The translations under genes were made by a program, and so were the position numbers. From Casuarina equisetifolia (Eukaryota > Streptophyta > Magnoliopsida > Fagales > Casuarinaceae), in assembly GCA_028551475.1 (NCBI GenBank), contig CM052354.1:13018785-13082784 (forward strand): 64,000 bases of DNA, in the 5' to 3' direction. Positions 26,301 through 44,767 of this stretch are shown here, piece after piece (position 1 is the stretch's first letter; the number at the start of each line of letters is the position of its first letter). Under the pieces are notes generated by a model. It saw nothing but the letters and a program-made list of their open reading frames with translations, ran no database searches and had not been told where the DNA came from.

Positions 26301-27743
26301 TGCATATTCAATACTTTTTAACTTTCACATGTTGGATTGTATCTCTAATTTCTGCTCTCCTTTGTCTAAAAGAATTATGCAATAGAAAATTAAATTCATA
26401 CCCTTTCTATGTTCATATGATCAATGGTTTATAATTGATTCCATTAACAATTACTAGGGGTGAATATGAAATGCCTTGATGAAGACCTAGGGTATTTAAT
26501 AATACAAACTCTTATTTTTGTTCTTAATTGAACTTTTCACACTTAAAAGTACAACAAACTTGTGAGGTGATAATGCAAGCTTTACTAATGGATAGTCACT
26601 CATTAAGATGCCATTAAAATTTCTAAAATTGAAAAGAACTTTACAGAAAATCTCTTTCATAAAGTTCTTTTGTAGGGATTTGTTTGATGATAAAGCTTGT
26701 GTCTACCTATTAGTGAACTGTTATTAATAGAATGATCTTTTTATACAGAGGATATATGGCACCAGAATATGCATTGTGGGGTTATTTAACCTATAAAGCA
26801 GATGTATACAGTTTTGGAATTGTAGCTTTGGAAATTGTTGCAGGGAAGAACAATATGAAATTTCGACCGAATGAGGATTTTGTCTGCCTTTTGGATTGGG
26901 TAAGATGGGTTTTTATCAAATGATTTTGATACATGAAACTAAAAGCTACCAATCAATTACTTAGTGACTTCACTATTTGACTTTGTCATTGTGTTTCAAT
27001 ATCATTGATTTTGATCAAAGTGTCAATATTGACATTAGTTTATCTTTATTGAAAGTAATGACATGGTAATCCTATTGCACTTCCATATTTAAGTTACTTC
27101 TTTCCATTTCTTTCTTTCTTTCTTTTTGGAAGAAAGTTTGAGAAGATGAAAATTACAAGGAGCTTGAATAAGAATATATTATGAAACAATTGAAATAAGC
27201 TCATGTTGACAATATAAAAATATTATGAATCCAGCATAGTCTCATTTTTATATTACAAGTTATTGCCTTTTCATCTAAGATCTTGATTTATTTGTGTCAA
27301 CATTTGTAATAAAAGTAAAGGAAGTTAATAACAATTTGCATTTCGATGCTGATTTGTTTTCTTTTCCATTTTGTTCTCCATTCTTATAGGCCCTTGTTTT
27401 ACAACAAAAAGGAAATTTGATGGAGTTGGTGGATCCAAGATTGGGGTCTAACTTCAATAAGGAAGAGGTAGTAAGAATCATTAAAGTGGCTCTATTATGC
27501 ACTAATCCATCACCAGCACTCCGACCCAATATGTCTGCAGTAGCAAGTATGCTTGAGGGCAGATCTGTTGTTCATGAGTTGATTATGGATCCAAGTATTT
27601 ATAGTGATCAGCCTAGATTTAATGCTTTAAGAGACCAGTTTAATCAAGTCCTTGGACCAGGCTCAAGGGATGCTCACAGTTTCGTTCCTTCATCAGATGC
27701 TTCATGGATTGGTTCTTCTACTACATTATCAAGTCGGTCTTAA
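17343..27743 (+). CDS. LRR-malectin receptor-like serine/threonine kinase (LRR-VIII-2 type)
   Basis: Twenty-four exons with GT-AG borders: 17343-17460, 18635-18800, 19031-19102, 19198-19266, 19350-19418, 19503-19574, 19703-19774, 19861-19932, 20026-20097, 20226-20297, 20386-20457, 21958-22026, 22526-22591, 23338-23403, 23488-23523, 23650-23690, 23845-24224, 24301-24496, 24895-25035, 25133-25251, 25396-25606, 25740-25977, 26749-26899, 27390-27743. They total 2,994 bp, 997 aa, with no internal stop. Order: signal peptide (1-31); LRRs, mostly one 66-72-bp exon each (to about 375); malectin-like domain (about 403-593, [12 protein letters not shown]); one membrane helix (about 605-627); kinase (about 655-930). 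The kinase keeps [40 protein letters not shown] and GYMAPEYA, so it is an active-type RD kinase. It should sit in the plasma membrane and signal from the cell wall side. Relatives are the Arabidopsis At1g07650/At3g14840/At1g53430 group; the ligand is unknown. The start gives a good signal peptide. Confidence 0.92.
20458..21957 (+). other. Intron 11 of the receptor kinase, about 1.5 kb
   Basis: This intron is much longer than its LRR-region neighbours, most of which are 80-200 bp. I see no gene or clear transposon inside it. Its frames are short. Confidence 0.6.
22147..22170. repeat. CT microsatellite in intron 12
   Basis: A CT dinucleotide run; a second, shorter one lies at about 23562-23582 in intron 15. 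Confidence 0.85.
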
Positions 27744-30700
27744 CTTTGTTTAAAATGTCTATAGTCCCTTTGTTAATAAAAAGTTACTTGTTTAGTGATA
27801 GAAAATGACCTAATTATCTTTTAGATAGAAGTATTCTTGTTTGGTTACAAATCTCGTAGAAAAAATTCCATAAATAGTATTTAGACATATGTTGATTAAT
27901 TAATTGTTTGTAAAGTGTCTCCTTTTACATGATTCAGTCAATTTGATCTGACGGAGCATGCTATGCTGCCGTGGCTTAAACCTCCTACACGAATTATCTT
28001 CAATACTCCCTACCTCATTGGGTTTCCCTATTTTGGTGAAACTTTTTCCGAGGAAGTGGGGAATTGATGCTCCATTTGCCAGCCATCTTTGTTTTTTTGT
28101 CCACATTAGTTATTGGACAATGCATTTAATGAGCTTACAAAAGAACTACTTTGAAAAAGATAAAATATGCTAATAAATCATTAATTATCCGCACAACTAA
28201 ATTCCACTTAATAGAAGTGTTAAAAAAAAAATTGAGAAGATTTGTGTCATATCCATTAGAGAACGGAAATTTCTTGTCTTAAATTAATATTTACATTTTT
28301 CTTTAAAAAAGTGTGAAAGGTTTGCAAGAAATGCATTGGGTCAATTTTGTCATATTAATTACATTAAAATTAATAATTGTATCATGACATTATTATTATT
28401 TGGATTTGCCGATAGAACAATACTAACTACAACACTAAAGGAAAGGGGTTATTTAACTAGCTAATTTAGTTGGTGAGTTAGTAAGGATTTTAACCATAGG
28501 GTTTAATACCTTGTGTGTGTAGTAATATTTAAAAAAAAAACTTAAAAAAAAAACACTAAAGGAAAGGGAAAAATAATGGGCTAACTTGAAAAAAAAAAAA
28601 TTCTTAGAGAAAGTATGCACAAAAAATGTAAGATAGGAAAACCCCGTTTCATATATATATATGTATGTATGTATTTGTTTCTTTTCTTGTTTTTTGTTTG
28701 GTTGTGGTTAGTAATTTAGAGATCAAAGCTTTATGTGCCCTTAAGGCATAACTATTATGTCCAGATTTATTATTACTAAAAAAACTTGTCGGATACCTCC
28801 TTTGTTTCCTAAAAGAAAGATAAAAATATGTGTATAAATAAATATATAGATCAAGGCTTTGACTTACTGAAGCCTCCTTTTGGTGCCACGCCTTTTTGTA
28901 GTACCTTCCCATCAACAAAAGATACATACCAACTGGAAGCTAGACAATAGGGTCTTCAGATATGCAAACAACTTTGTAGTAATTAAGCAAAAAATTGGTA
29001 ATTACAAACAACGTTGACAATTCCGGGCTTCTAATGTGTTAAATTATGACGTTCAACAGCTAGTCGCATGGACAAAAGTGGTTGTTTAGTGCTCTTGAAA
29101 CAACGTTTTTATGATGCGACGTCATTTCATGAAGGAAAAACAGTTCGAACCTGTTTGGGAAATGAGAAATCAAGATTAAAAACTAAAGATTTTGTGGTTA
29201 TTTCAAATTCACAAGATTTAAAGATAGGATTGGGTAGTCGGTGAATAAACAAAAATGTGTAAGTGTTTGGATCAAAGGAAACCTGCTTTTTGAAATAGTA
29301 AATTTGGTTATAAATAGAGGTAATAAAAAAAAACTTGATTTTATATCGTAAATTTGTGAAGCTTTTTTAATTCTATTGTTTAATTATTCATAAATATCAT
29401 ACCATCTTCTTTTTTTTTCACAATTTTACTTTCAATTTGAGATTTTAATATATGTCGTCGACATCAATGTAGAAAATTCCATGACAAAGATCAAGAAACA
29501 AAAATACTAGTGCTGAAAATTGCATGTCAATGCCGTGTCAGCATGCCACGCCAGGACATGGCAACTCCATATCAACCTTAGGGAGACATCAATCTTAAGG
29601 CTTATCCTCCCTCTTGGTATGCAATCCCCAAGTAGGTAAGGCAAGTCTTCCATCACATTCAAGTCTGGCTACACATTTTCAACAAGAGAAACGAATAACG
29701 CCATTAACACCTTTCTTTTCCAATGTCAAGATCCAAAATTCTTTAACCTAGTTATTAATGAATGAATATTTTATTTGAATGTAATTACCAACTTGAGCCT
29801 CATAAGTACAAGCCTACCACAATCCATGTTTCAATCCTACAATCACCATGCTTCAAGAAGTAGAAGGAAGAATGGTTTAGTTGACTTTAATTGCATATAG
29901 TTCATTAGGCATTTTTGCTACAAATTTAATAAGTGATTTTATTGGGAAAAAAAGAGGGTTGTTTGCTAGACATCCTTTGCCTAGGAGGAACACCTTTCTT
30001 TGGTTGAGATACCCATTCGAAGCCTCCCCGGTACAAACATCGTCTATCCCAGTGCAATTAAAAGCCTGAGTGACTTTTCTTGTCACTATCTCCCAACTTC
30101 TGTTCACGAAAAATAATAGGAATAATAATTCTTTATACTTGTTTCTTGTTTTGGGTCAAGTTTTGAGAATACTTTTAAATAAAGAAGAAATAAAATAATA
30201 TAAAGATTGTCAATTCTTTAATAGCTCAATAAAGCTACTAATTGTCTAAGACCTTAAAATATAACTATTGAATAATAAAGTAACACATTAGAAAGGAAAG
30301 TATTTTTGATGTACCTTATAAACTTAGATACTCTTTTTTTCCAAAGAGACTTTTTAGAAAGAGGTGAACTTGGGCTTTTTACATAGTATCAAAACAAGCC
30401 TTTTTTTATGTGTTCCAATTTAACTCCACAAATGAGCCAGTTCTTCACTAACAAATAAGACTAAATTCAAACTATAAGAAAGTATTAAATGAAAAAATTT
30501 CACATTAAAAAAAAAGATATTTGTGATATACTTTATAAGTTTAGATAACTCATTTTCTCAATAAGATTTTTTGAAAAGAAGTGAACCTGAACCTTTTACA
30601 CGAAGTTCAACACTCTTTCCCTGCATCCTTAAAGCCTAGGACCCCAAAGTATTGCTGCTAGTAATTTTACTAATCTTTATAGTCTTTTCTTTCTTCTTTA

Positions 30701-32000
30701 TTTAGAAGGCTCATATTCTCATAAACCTTAAACTCATAACAAGTTGAACCTTAAATCGCATGGAATTGAGTAGCAGAATAAGTGTTCTGGGAATCAAGTT
30801 GGGTTACGCCTTTAAACAGTTGCTGAAGTTATTTACTCTGTATACTTGATATGTGTTACTTATATGTCAACCCTTTTTTTCTTCATTTCTTCATCCGTCC
30901 AAGTTCAGCAAATTTGTTCATTAATTTAAGCTTCGTGGCAGCAAAAAAACAGAGTAAAAAACCCTGAAACTCTGATGTAAAATCCATAACAATCCCCTTT
31001 CCTTACCTACTTCCTTCCGTTCAGTACTTAAAAGGATGCTTTCAACAGTGAACTTCTGAGTAGCTTCCTCAAACTATAAACCCCCCTGCACAGGTGAATC
31101 TATGTTTACGATACAAGACTAATATGAAATCATATGCCGTTTTGTATCAGCAAATATGCAACAAACAGCATAGGAGTTATGTGGCTTTTATCTTTCTTTG
31201 GTCATACGGGCTACACAGAAGATAGCTCCTTTGCGGATACAGCAGAAGAAGTACCAGCCATTCAGGAACCTTCCTATAAATAAAACGTTGGGTATTAACA
31301 TTTAGCTTCTTCGATATACTTCCTACTAATAACATCTTCCTTCATTTCACGGACTCTAATTCATGGACTTTATTAACATCTTCTTAATAATGACTGGCCC
31401 TTAAGCTAAGAGCCTTGGAGAATTAACATCATGCTGTACCAACCAATTCAATTGGGTTGCTTCATTCTTTTGTAGCTTATGTAGTCTGATGAACCCATCT
31501 TCACCCGCACAACTTGATTATTTCTTCAATTTTTGCTTAAATATTTCACATCAATTTTAATATATTGCAGAATTCTCTATGTATGAACAAATTGGGTTCT
31601 CTTTACAAATTGATTTTAAGTAAACAATAAATTTTTTGACATACTATCAAAACTGATGCTTCAGGTATACAAAATCTTATTATGACTTATGATTTTAGTA
31701 CAATGTATTTCTCTTAATCTTACTCATAAATATCATAGCTTCATCCCATGGTAGTTGTAAAGAGAGAAATTATCATGTCTTACATTATTTGTATTTTACT
31801 GCAAAAACCTTTCATATGAACAAATTATCATTCTTTCTTACATGTTAATTTGAAAAAGAAAAAATGAATTTTCCAACCATTTTTAGGTTGTTATTTAAGT
31901 AAGGAACAAAGAGAAACAATTTCTTTCCTCCTCCATCTAGTATCTTTTTCAATTTTTTGTTGTTATATTATGGCTTCTACTGATCACGAAGGAAGCTTCC
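27744..32000. other. Intergenic region between receptor kinase and second inhibitor gene
   Basis: No gene could be named. The first 400 bases after 27743 probably include the 3' UTR of the receptor kinase. Long A-runs occur at 28530-28600. About 29880-30110 has a moderately open stretch on both strands without recognisable content. Two related segments at 30290-30410 and 30500-30610 form an imperfect duplication. A GC-richer stretch lies at 30950-31300. Confidence 0.45.
30290..30610. repeat. Imperfect tandem repeat of a dispersed short element
   Basis: Both copies contain CTTATAAxTTTAGATA followed by an AGACTTTTT- or AGATTTTTT-like block, then GAAAAGAxGTGAACxTG. Related phrases occur at about 5250-5300 and 7980-8150, so this may be a dispersed short element. 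Confidence 0.45.
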
Positions 32001-32003
32001 TGC

Positions 32004-32020
32004 CTATAATTCATAAATAC
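32004..32020 (+). promoter_or_regulatory. TATA-like region of the second inhibitor gene
   Basis: CTATAATTCATAAATACC lies about 75-90 bases upstream of the ATG at 32094. Confidence 0.4.
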
Positions 32021-32093
32021 CTCCCAGCCCTACTACGCATCTGCATGCCGTTTGTCATACCACCTTGATAATTGTCAAACTACCAAATGAAAA

Positions 32094-32669
32094 ATGTCCC
32101 ACTTTTCTCACTTCTTCTTGGTTTGCCTCTTCTTTTTCCTTGTAATTCCTCATGGGAAAAGCTCTATCCTTGGTGAAATATCTGCTGATATAATCAACCA
32201 AACCTGCAAAACATGTGCGGATGAATCTGAGACTAACAACTACTACTTCTGCTTAACATCACTCCAAGAAATTCCGATCAGCCACTCCACTAACCTTCAA
32301 GGACTAGCACTGGTTGCAATGGAGTTGGCTCTGCAGAATGCAACCACGACAGCTTCAAGCATAGAGAAGTTGCTGAACAGCACAGCTTTTGACCCTTTTG
32401 CCTTGGCCTGCTTCGAGGACTGCTTGGAACTGTACTCAGGCTCTGTCATGACACTTGTGGACGCCATGGGAGCATTCTTATCAGGGGACTATATAAGTGC
32501 TAACGTGTGGCTGAGCGCGGTCATGGAAGCAGTGACGATGTGTGAGGCAGGATTTGCAGAGCAGACAGGTGAAGTCTCCCCATTGACAAAGGAGAACTAC
32601 GACCTCTTTCACCTTTGTAACATCGGATTATGCATCATTCACTTGCTTACCCAAGATGTGCCTTCTTAG
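32094..32669 (+). CDS. Plant invertase/pectin methylesterase inhibitor-domain protein, second gene
   Basis: A single-exon, 191-residue protein of the same secreted inhibitor family as the gene at 4281, but clearly divergent from it. A hydrophobic signal peptide (HFFLVCLFFFLVIPHG, about residues 5-21) is followed by the first cysteine hairpin (INQTCKTCADESETNNYYFC). Then comes the helical core (VAMELALQNATTTASSIEKLL), an ACFEDCLELYSG segment and the MCEAGFAEQ segment. It ends LTKENYDLFHLCNIGLCI, the same closing motif as the first gene. The protein should act in the cell wall or secretory pathway by capping an invertase or a pectin methylesterase; the sequence does not say which. The two copies are 27 kb apart in the same orientation with an unrelated kinase between them. 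Confidence 0.9.
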   Translation: MSHFSHFFLVCLFFFLVIPHGKSSILGEISADIINQTCKTCADESETNNYYFCLTSLQEIPISHSTNLQGLALVAMELALQNATTTASSIEKLLNSTAFDPFALACFEDCLELYSGSVMTLVDAMGAFLSGDYISANVWLSAVMEAVTMCEAGFAEQTGEVSPLTKENYDLFHLCNIGLCIIHLLTQDVPS

Positions 32670-32679
32670 TTCTTGAATT

Positions 32680-33385
32680 TCTATGTAGTTTTCTGCTTAA
32701 AACACTATGTCAACCCATTACATTACACTTTATACCAGCCTGCGAGGGCTCCTTTGAAATGGATGGTGATCCAATTATTACCTGAGGCTCTTGTCAAGAC
32801 AATTATGATCAGCAGAAATGGAAATCTACAATCCAAACCTGTTGCCGTTTTTTAACTGATTACTATTACACATTTCCAATAGTAGCAGTTCCAATAAGAA
32901 GCTAATACGAGCTCTGCAATCCCAGTTTATAGCATTGTTTAGATACTACTCCATGCTGTTTGACATAAATAAGAAAGGCGCTGCTTGCAATTTTATTGAA
33001 ACTGAAAGAACCCTAGCAGATATGTGAAACAAATTGTCAGACAACTAAAGATGCAGCCACTTTGATGAGATCTTTTGATTTTGAAATAGCAATAGACAAT
33101 TAAGTAATTCAAGCTTCTCTGCACTTCCTCAATGCTGAGGTTGTTAAATAGCAGATTGTAGCAGCAACTCATTGTTGCTTCCTCTCAGAGGTGTAGGACA
33201 TCATCACAGAAAAATTCACTTCCAATCGAAAGGGATAACATAACTTACATATCTGCAACATGAAATTCACCTATTGTGTTCAATTTCTCTTGTGTATGAA
33301 ATCACCTGCTTTGCTTTCTACAACCAGTACAAAGATCAGTTATTGATGAATTACATTTCCAAGCAGAGAGTTCAAGACATAAACT
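32680..33385. other. Intergenic spacer, probable 3' regions of converging genes
   Basis: No gene seen. The inhibitor gene (plus) and the maturase gene (minus) converge here, so the interval should hold both 3' UTRs. Confidence 0.5.
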
Positions 33386-35593
33386 TTACATTTGAGCCAC
33401 ATGAATCCCTTCCTCGTTTTCTACCCTTTCTTTAGTTATGCTATCATGGTCCTTCTGGTTTGAACCCAAATGTAACAGTTGGTCTTTTCCTGCATCACTA
33501 CTGGAACCTTTTAGCAGGGAAAACTGATCCAACAAGATGGCATTTCTTTTGTAGTTCCAGACAAGCATTGAAACGTAATCCTGAGGTGAAACTAGACCTT
33601 GCTCTGAAATGCACCTTCGTTGTTCCTGCAAAGTCCTTGGATCCTCAAGACTTATATATTCAACCAATGCCTTCTCATGATCAGGTCTCCAATTACTTGG
33701 GAAAGGGCTGTAATCAGTCTCCGGTACAAAGGACAGCCTGGTATACTGAAGCCCATCGATTGATTCAACAAGACCCATTCTCAGCAAATTATGGTACTCA
33801 GGTGACATCCCTTTCTTCTCCTTCAAAGGCCGGCTCAGATTCCGAGCACCAATCTTGTAAACCTTTGCTCTTGAACGGAGCTTGTACTTTGCAGCATATA
33901 GCTTTGCAAGGGAACCCCTTAAGATATAAGAGCAAAAGTTCACGATTTTCTTCCGGTTGTCAGCATACTTATACCACTCAACCATTGTTGACAAAAACTT
34001 GTTCATTTGTGCATTTGTGTGCGCTTGGGTAGCATGAAACATTCTGAAACAAGGTTGTGGGTCTGGGTCCCTATCTCCCTTCAGAAAGTTCAACTTCCTG
34101 AATTGCTTAATGCACTGTTTCAAGCTTGCCGTGACTGACAAAAGGGTTCCAACACCCTTCTCACTGATGATCTTCCCACCAGTAGCAGTGTAACGTAGAG
34201 TAGGGTAAACTACTCTACGACACAAAACATGGTCAAGAAACATTATACCCTTGGTTATGTGTTCAATAGGAAGGCTCTCATTGTCAAGCTTAAGCATATA
34301 CTTCTGATCAACAAATTCAATTAACTGCTTTCTCAGTGTTGCTGCATCAGCTCTAGGACCCCGAACACCAATCAAAATGTGACCCCCATATCGGATATAA
34401 TCCATCTTCCGCGTCTTATCAGGCCCACTTGTTGGCACAAATTCTGGCCAAGAAGTGTTCCCGTGCTCTGCTTCCTCCCCCGGGCTATTCCATATGACAT
34501 CACTCTTCGAAGGAAGATAAAGCTCCTTAATCTTTCTTTCCATCCAGCGGTCCAATTCATCCAGACAAATGTTTGCTAACAGGGGACTAAGAATCCCACA
34601 ATGTCCCCAAGAAGGAATCTTCTCTGCCTCCTCAGGTGCAAACCCAAAAAAAGTCTCCAACCAATACGGGTCAGGTTTAGGCTCATCCTCTGCCAACACC
34701 CTTTTCTTCCGATACTTCATCTTCGTCCTTTTCTTCTTCTCCCCCCCATCATCAAAAGCCCTGGTAGTGATCACCGGGGTAACCAGTGCTGCTTTCACCA
34801 GATCAATCACCTTCTTATCCCTCACATCCCTCATCAAAGCGTTTATCACAAAACCCACCTTCATCCCATCCAAAATCGTACTCAAATCACCCTTTATATA
34901 CCACAAATACCCCGCAAAACTCCTCCTGATCACCCTCAACGCCGTATGTGCATTCCTCCCTGGCCTGAACGCAAACGACTTTTGTGAGAACCTTGCCTCA
35001 TACACCGGCTCCAAAATCATAAACAACACCTCCTGAACAATCTTATCCTGAAATGGGGCCGGTTGTGTGGTTGTCAAAATCGCCTTAATCTTCCTCTTGG
35101 ACAACGACGCATAATCAGTCTTATCCTTCGGCGATTTTATAAAGAAATCCAACCTAGACCCCCACCTAAACCTACTATCAAGCACAGCATTTCGCAGCGC
35201 CAAAAGGTCCTCAAGGGCCGACCTTTCAACCGAGCTCCGGGGCAAATAAGCCCCAGTTTCATCTGCACAAACCTTCTGATATGCCAATACCCACAACTCA
35301 AATCGACGCAAATACGAACTCAAATTGGTCACTATCCTATCGGGTTCCCGGAAATTCTCCAACCACATTTGGCAACAAACCGAGACGCCGTCTTCCTTCA
35401 TGAGGGTGGACGGGTCGTTGGGGTCCCGTTCAGGCGACCGCCGAGTGAACGAAAATCGGCGAAAGACGGCCAAGGCTCCATTGGGTTTAGGGTTTAAGGG
35501 ATTAGAGTAGATAAAGGCACTAGTACTGGTGCGTGTAGAGCTAGAATTTGTGAGAATCCGGTGGGTGAAGATGGAAAAAATGGTCCGACGCAT
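33386..35593 (-). CDS. nMAT2: Nuclear-encoded mitochondrial group II intron maturase, nMAT1/nMAT2 class (probably nMAT2)
   Basis: An uninterrupted 735-residue protein. The first ~50 residues are rich in R, S and T with few acids, as in a mitochondrial presequence. Residues about 130-440 match the reverse-transcriptase-like part of group II maturases (FQDKIVQEVLFMILEPVYE, FAFRPGRNAHTALR, WGHCGILSPLLANICLDELD). The catalytic YADD motif is replaced by YGGH near residue 400, so it should not reverse transcribe. Residues about 535-620 match maturase domain X (FLSTMVEWYKYADNRKK, RGSLAKLYAAKYKLRSRAKV), which binds intron RNA. There is no endonuclease domain, as in Arabidopsis nMAT1 and nMAT2. Such proteins help splice mitochondrial introns, including those in complex I transcripts. 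The length equals my recollection of Arabidopsis nMAT2, but the choice between nMAT1 and nMAT2 is an inference. The start is the first ATG of the open frame. Confidence 0.88.
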   Translation of the reverse strand: MRRTIFSIFTHRILTNSSSTRTSTSAFIYSNPLNPKPNGALAVFRRFSFTRRSPERDPNDPSTLMKEDGVSVCCQMWLENFREPDRIVTNLSSYLRRFELWVLAYQKVCADETGAYLPRSSVERSALEDLLALRNAVLDSRFRWGSRLDFFIKSPKDKTDYASLSKRKIKAILTTTQPAPFQDKIVQEVLFMILEPVYEARFSQKSFAFRPGRNAHTALRVIRRSFAGYLWYIKGDLSTILDGMKVGFVINALMRDVRDKKVIDLVKAALVTPVITTRAFDDGGEKKKRTKMKYRKKRVLAEDEPKPDPYWLETFFGFAPEEAEKIPSWGHCGILSPLLANICLDELDRWMERKIKELYLPSKSDVIWNSPGEEAEHGNTSWPEFVPTSGPDKTRKMDYIRYGGHILIGVRGPRADAATLRKQLIEFVDQKYMLKLDNESLPIEHITKGIMFLDHVLCRRVVYPTLRYTATGGKIISEKGVGTLLSVTASLKQCIKQFRKLNFLKGDRDPDPQPCFRMFHATQAHTNAQMNKFLSTMVEWYKYADNRKKIVNFCSYILRGSLAKLYAAKYKLRSRAKVYKIGARNLSRPLKEKKGMSPEYHNLLRMGLVESIDGLQYTRLSFVPETDYSPFPSNWRPDHEKALVEYISLEDPRTLQEQRRCISEQGLVSPQDYVSMLVWNYKRNAILLDQFSLLKGSSSDAGKDQLLHLGSNQKDHDSITKERVENEEGIHVAQM

Positions 35594-35899
35594 CTGGGGT
35601 TGGTTTCTTCAGTGGGCTATGTCATTTTTTTTTCTGAGTGGAAGTGAACCTGAGTAGGGGGAACAAGAAATTTGAATGCTTACCTGGAGATTCATATGCT
35701 TTTTGGCGGTGTTCTTGAATGTCGAGAATCAGCAGAGAAGTATCAGAGGTGGAGGTGGAGGAGCTCCGTAAAACCCTTTGCTAAAACCCTTGGGAGAGTG
35801 CGTTTGTTTCTATGGTTTCTCCGTTAACGCTGATTCTCCATGCCTTTTGGGCAAGTTTCGTTTCTATCATATGAGATTAGGGCCAAAAATTAAGAAACC

Positions 35900-43372
<7,473 letters not shown>

Positions 43373-43787
43373 AAATTACTGCTTCTTGCCTTTGGTGTTT
43401 TTCAACCATCTTGACTCCAAATCTGTAAAGGTTTCATTTAGATTTCTTTTGCCTCTCTGTGTACTTGTGGGTATAAAAACGGCATTGCTTTGGGAACTCT
43501 TGGGAGACACCTGGGTCTGAAGAGCTAGGAGTAGAAATTATGATTTGGGAATATTTTTATTTGATTAAAATTGTTATAGTCCGAGAGATGTGTACCGAAA
43601 TTTACCAACCTGAATAGATTTTGATATTTAAACGTACTATGGTGCATATTTGCGACGCTATGAATTTCTAATTTCCTTTAGTCTGTCAAAAAATTTGAAA
43701 ATGTTAGTTTGAATGTTTTTTAAATTCTACTTTCATTTCCTATGCTATAAACGTTGTTTGTGAAGAATTTTTTCACTCGAATTGATA

Positions 43788-43981
43788 GGGGTACGCCAGG
43801 CCCAAGCTGTAGTGCAACGCAAGGGCGACGCTTGAGGATCCCAGTAGCAAGCCACTGTGGTGGATCCTCCCCCATGAAAAATTAGATTAATATCATGTGG
43901 GCCGATGGCCCACGTATCAGATATTAAACTGATAAGAACAGATACTACACTTGATCTTAGCCAAAAGGCCGAGAAAGGTAT
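43788..43981 (-). ncRNA. U2: U2 snRNA gene, copy 1
   Basis: The minus strand reads as plant U2 snRNA, about 194 nt, starting ATACCTTTCTCGGCCTTTTG at 43981. U2 pairs with the intron branch site in the spliceosome. The 5' stem-loop, the branch-site recognition element (GTGTAGTA), stem-loop II, the Sm-site region (AATCTAATTTTTC) and the 3' stem-loops ending GGGCCTGGCG are all present. Stem-loop IIb pairs perfectly (GTGGGCC with GGCCCAC). Downstream, CAATTCGAGTGAAAA fits the plant snRNA 3' box. Upstream, a TATA element and a USE are correctly spaced for RNA polymerase II. The 3' end is set to give the usual U2 length and is uncertain by a few bases. Confidence 0.95.
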
Positions 43982-44005
43982 GCTTTGTATTAGAGCTTTG
44001 ATTGC

Positions 44006-44057
44006 CTTTTATATCAAGACTCTTTCTAATGATATGTTACTTGACCAATGTGGGACT
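44006..44057 (-). promoter_or_regulatory. U2 copy 1 promoter: TATA and USE
   Basis: On the minus strand GATATAAAAGG (44006-44015, about -25 to -35) and AGTCCCACATTGG (44045-44057, about -65 to -76) match the plant snRNA TATA and the USE consensus RTCCCACATCG. A spacing of about 30 bp indicates the polymerase II class. Confidence 0.88.
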
Positions 44058-44273
44058 ACAGTGTCGCTAATCACCTGTTAACTTCATATAGCCGAGGCAA
44101 ACCGACCTTTGCGGATGAGGTCGTGAGATTGCTTGCTTAGACCCTTAACAATATATAATTCTTAAAGTAGCAGACTTTATTCTTCCATATCAAAAAAGTA
44201 AATAGGATGATCTGCCATATAATTAGACTTTGACTATTTTTATTATTTGATTGACCTTTTGAGATGAAAATTC

Positions 44274-44456
44274 CTAAAAAAAGAACACAATGTGTTGCTT
44301 ATTAGATATTCTACCAGCTCGAATCAATAATCTATAAAACTGAATGTGGTATTCATGCACACTATTGGATTGCTTCAGCCAAGGAAGTTCAGTGTATAAA
44401 TTATGATACCTCGTAGGTCTGTGTGTGTCGAGAACCCCCTTGGTGGCTTCAACCAT
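44274..44456 (-). mobile_element. Retrotransposon gag relic
   Basis: A 60-residue minus-strand frame with LYTELPWLKQSNSVHEYHIQ followed by FYRLLIRAGRIS resembles the gag-core signature of plant LTR retrotransposons (a leucine-rich, SVxEYxxxFxxL pattern). It is short and isolated, so only a fragment of a dead element remains. Confidence 0.6.
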
Positions 44457-44461
44457 TGTCT

Positions 44462-44655
44462 TTCTAGTTTAAGCTTGAGATGAAAAAAAGTAAGAATTGG
44501 ATCTTCGTCATTCCGGTTGATCCATCTTTGGTTGAAGTGTGACGATAGTCCACAAGCCTTTTCATTTTTGGAGTTTGCTTGCTATCGCTACCGTTTTGAT
44601 CCTCAAGAAAAGGATAGGAAAGAGTTCACGAGTTCATTAGTGGCGCTTCAGAGTT
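44462..44655 (+). repeat. Duplicated RABH1b intron-5 segment, copy 2
   Basis: The segment matches 42967-43165 (shared AGTCCACAAGCCTTTT and TTCATTAGxGGCGC). It lies outside RABH1b, about 110 bases from the second U2 gene, and exon 6 is absent between them. Confidence 0.75.
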
Positions 44656-44767
44656 TCTCAAACTCGAACATTGAACAGATTTTGTTATTTAATTATTCAT
44701 GTAGGAAACCTAACTCCATATAAGATAACAAAAGCAGAACCGTAAAATTCTTTAACTAGAATTGTAA

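Noticed and set aside
33460-35510. Several plus-strand frames of 60-190 residues opposite the maturase
   Set aside because: They are shadows of the conserved minus-strand maturase gene and have no domain similarity of their own.
43900-43981. Short protein frames across U2 genes (for example residues LISCGSMTHVSDIKLIRTDT)
   Set aside because: The same frame appears in several copies only because the U2 RNA sequence is conserved; it is not a protein family.
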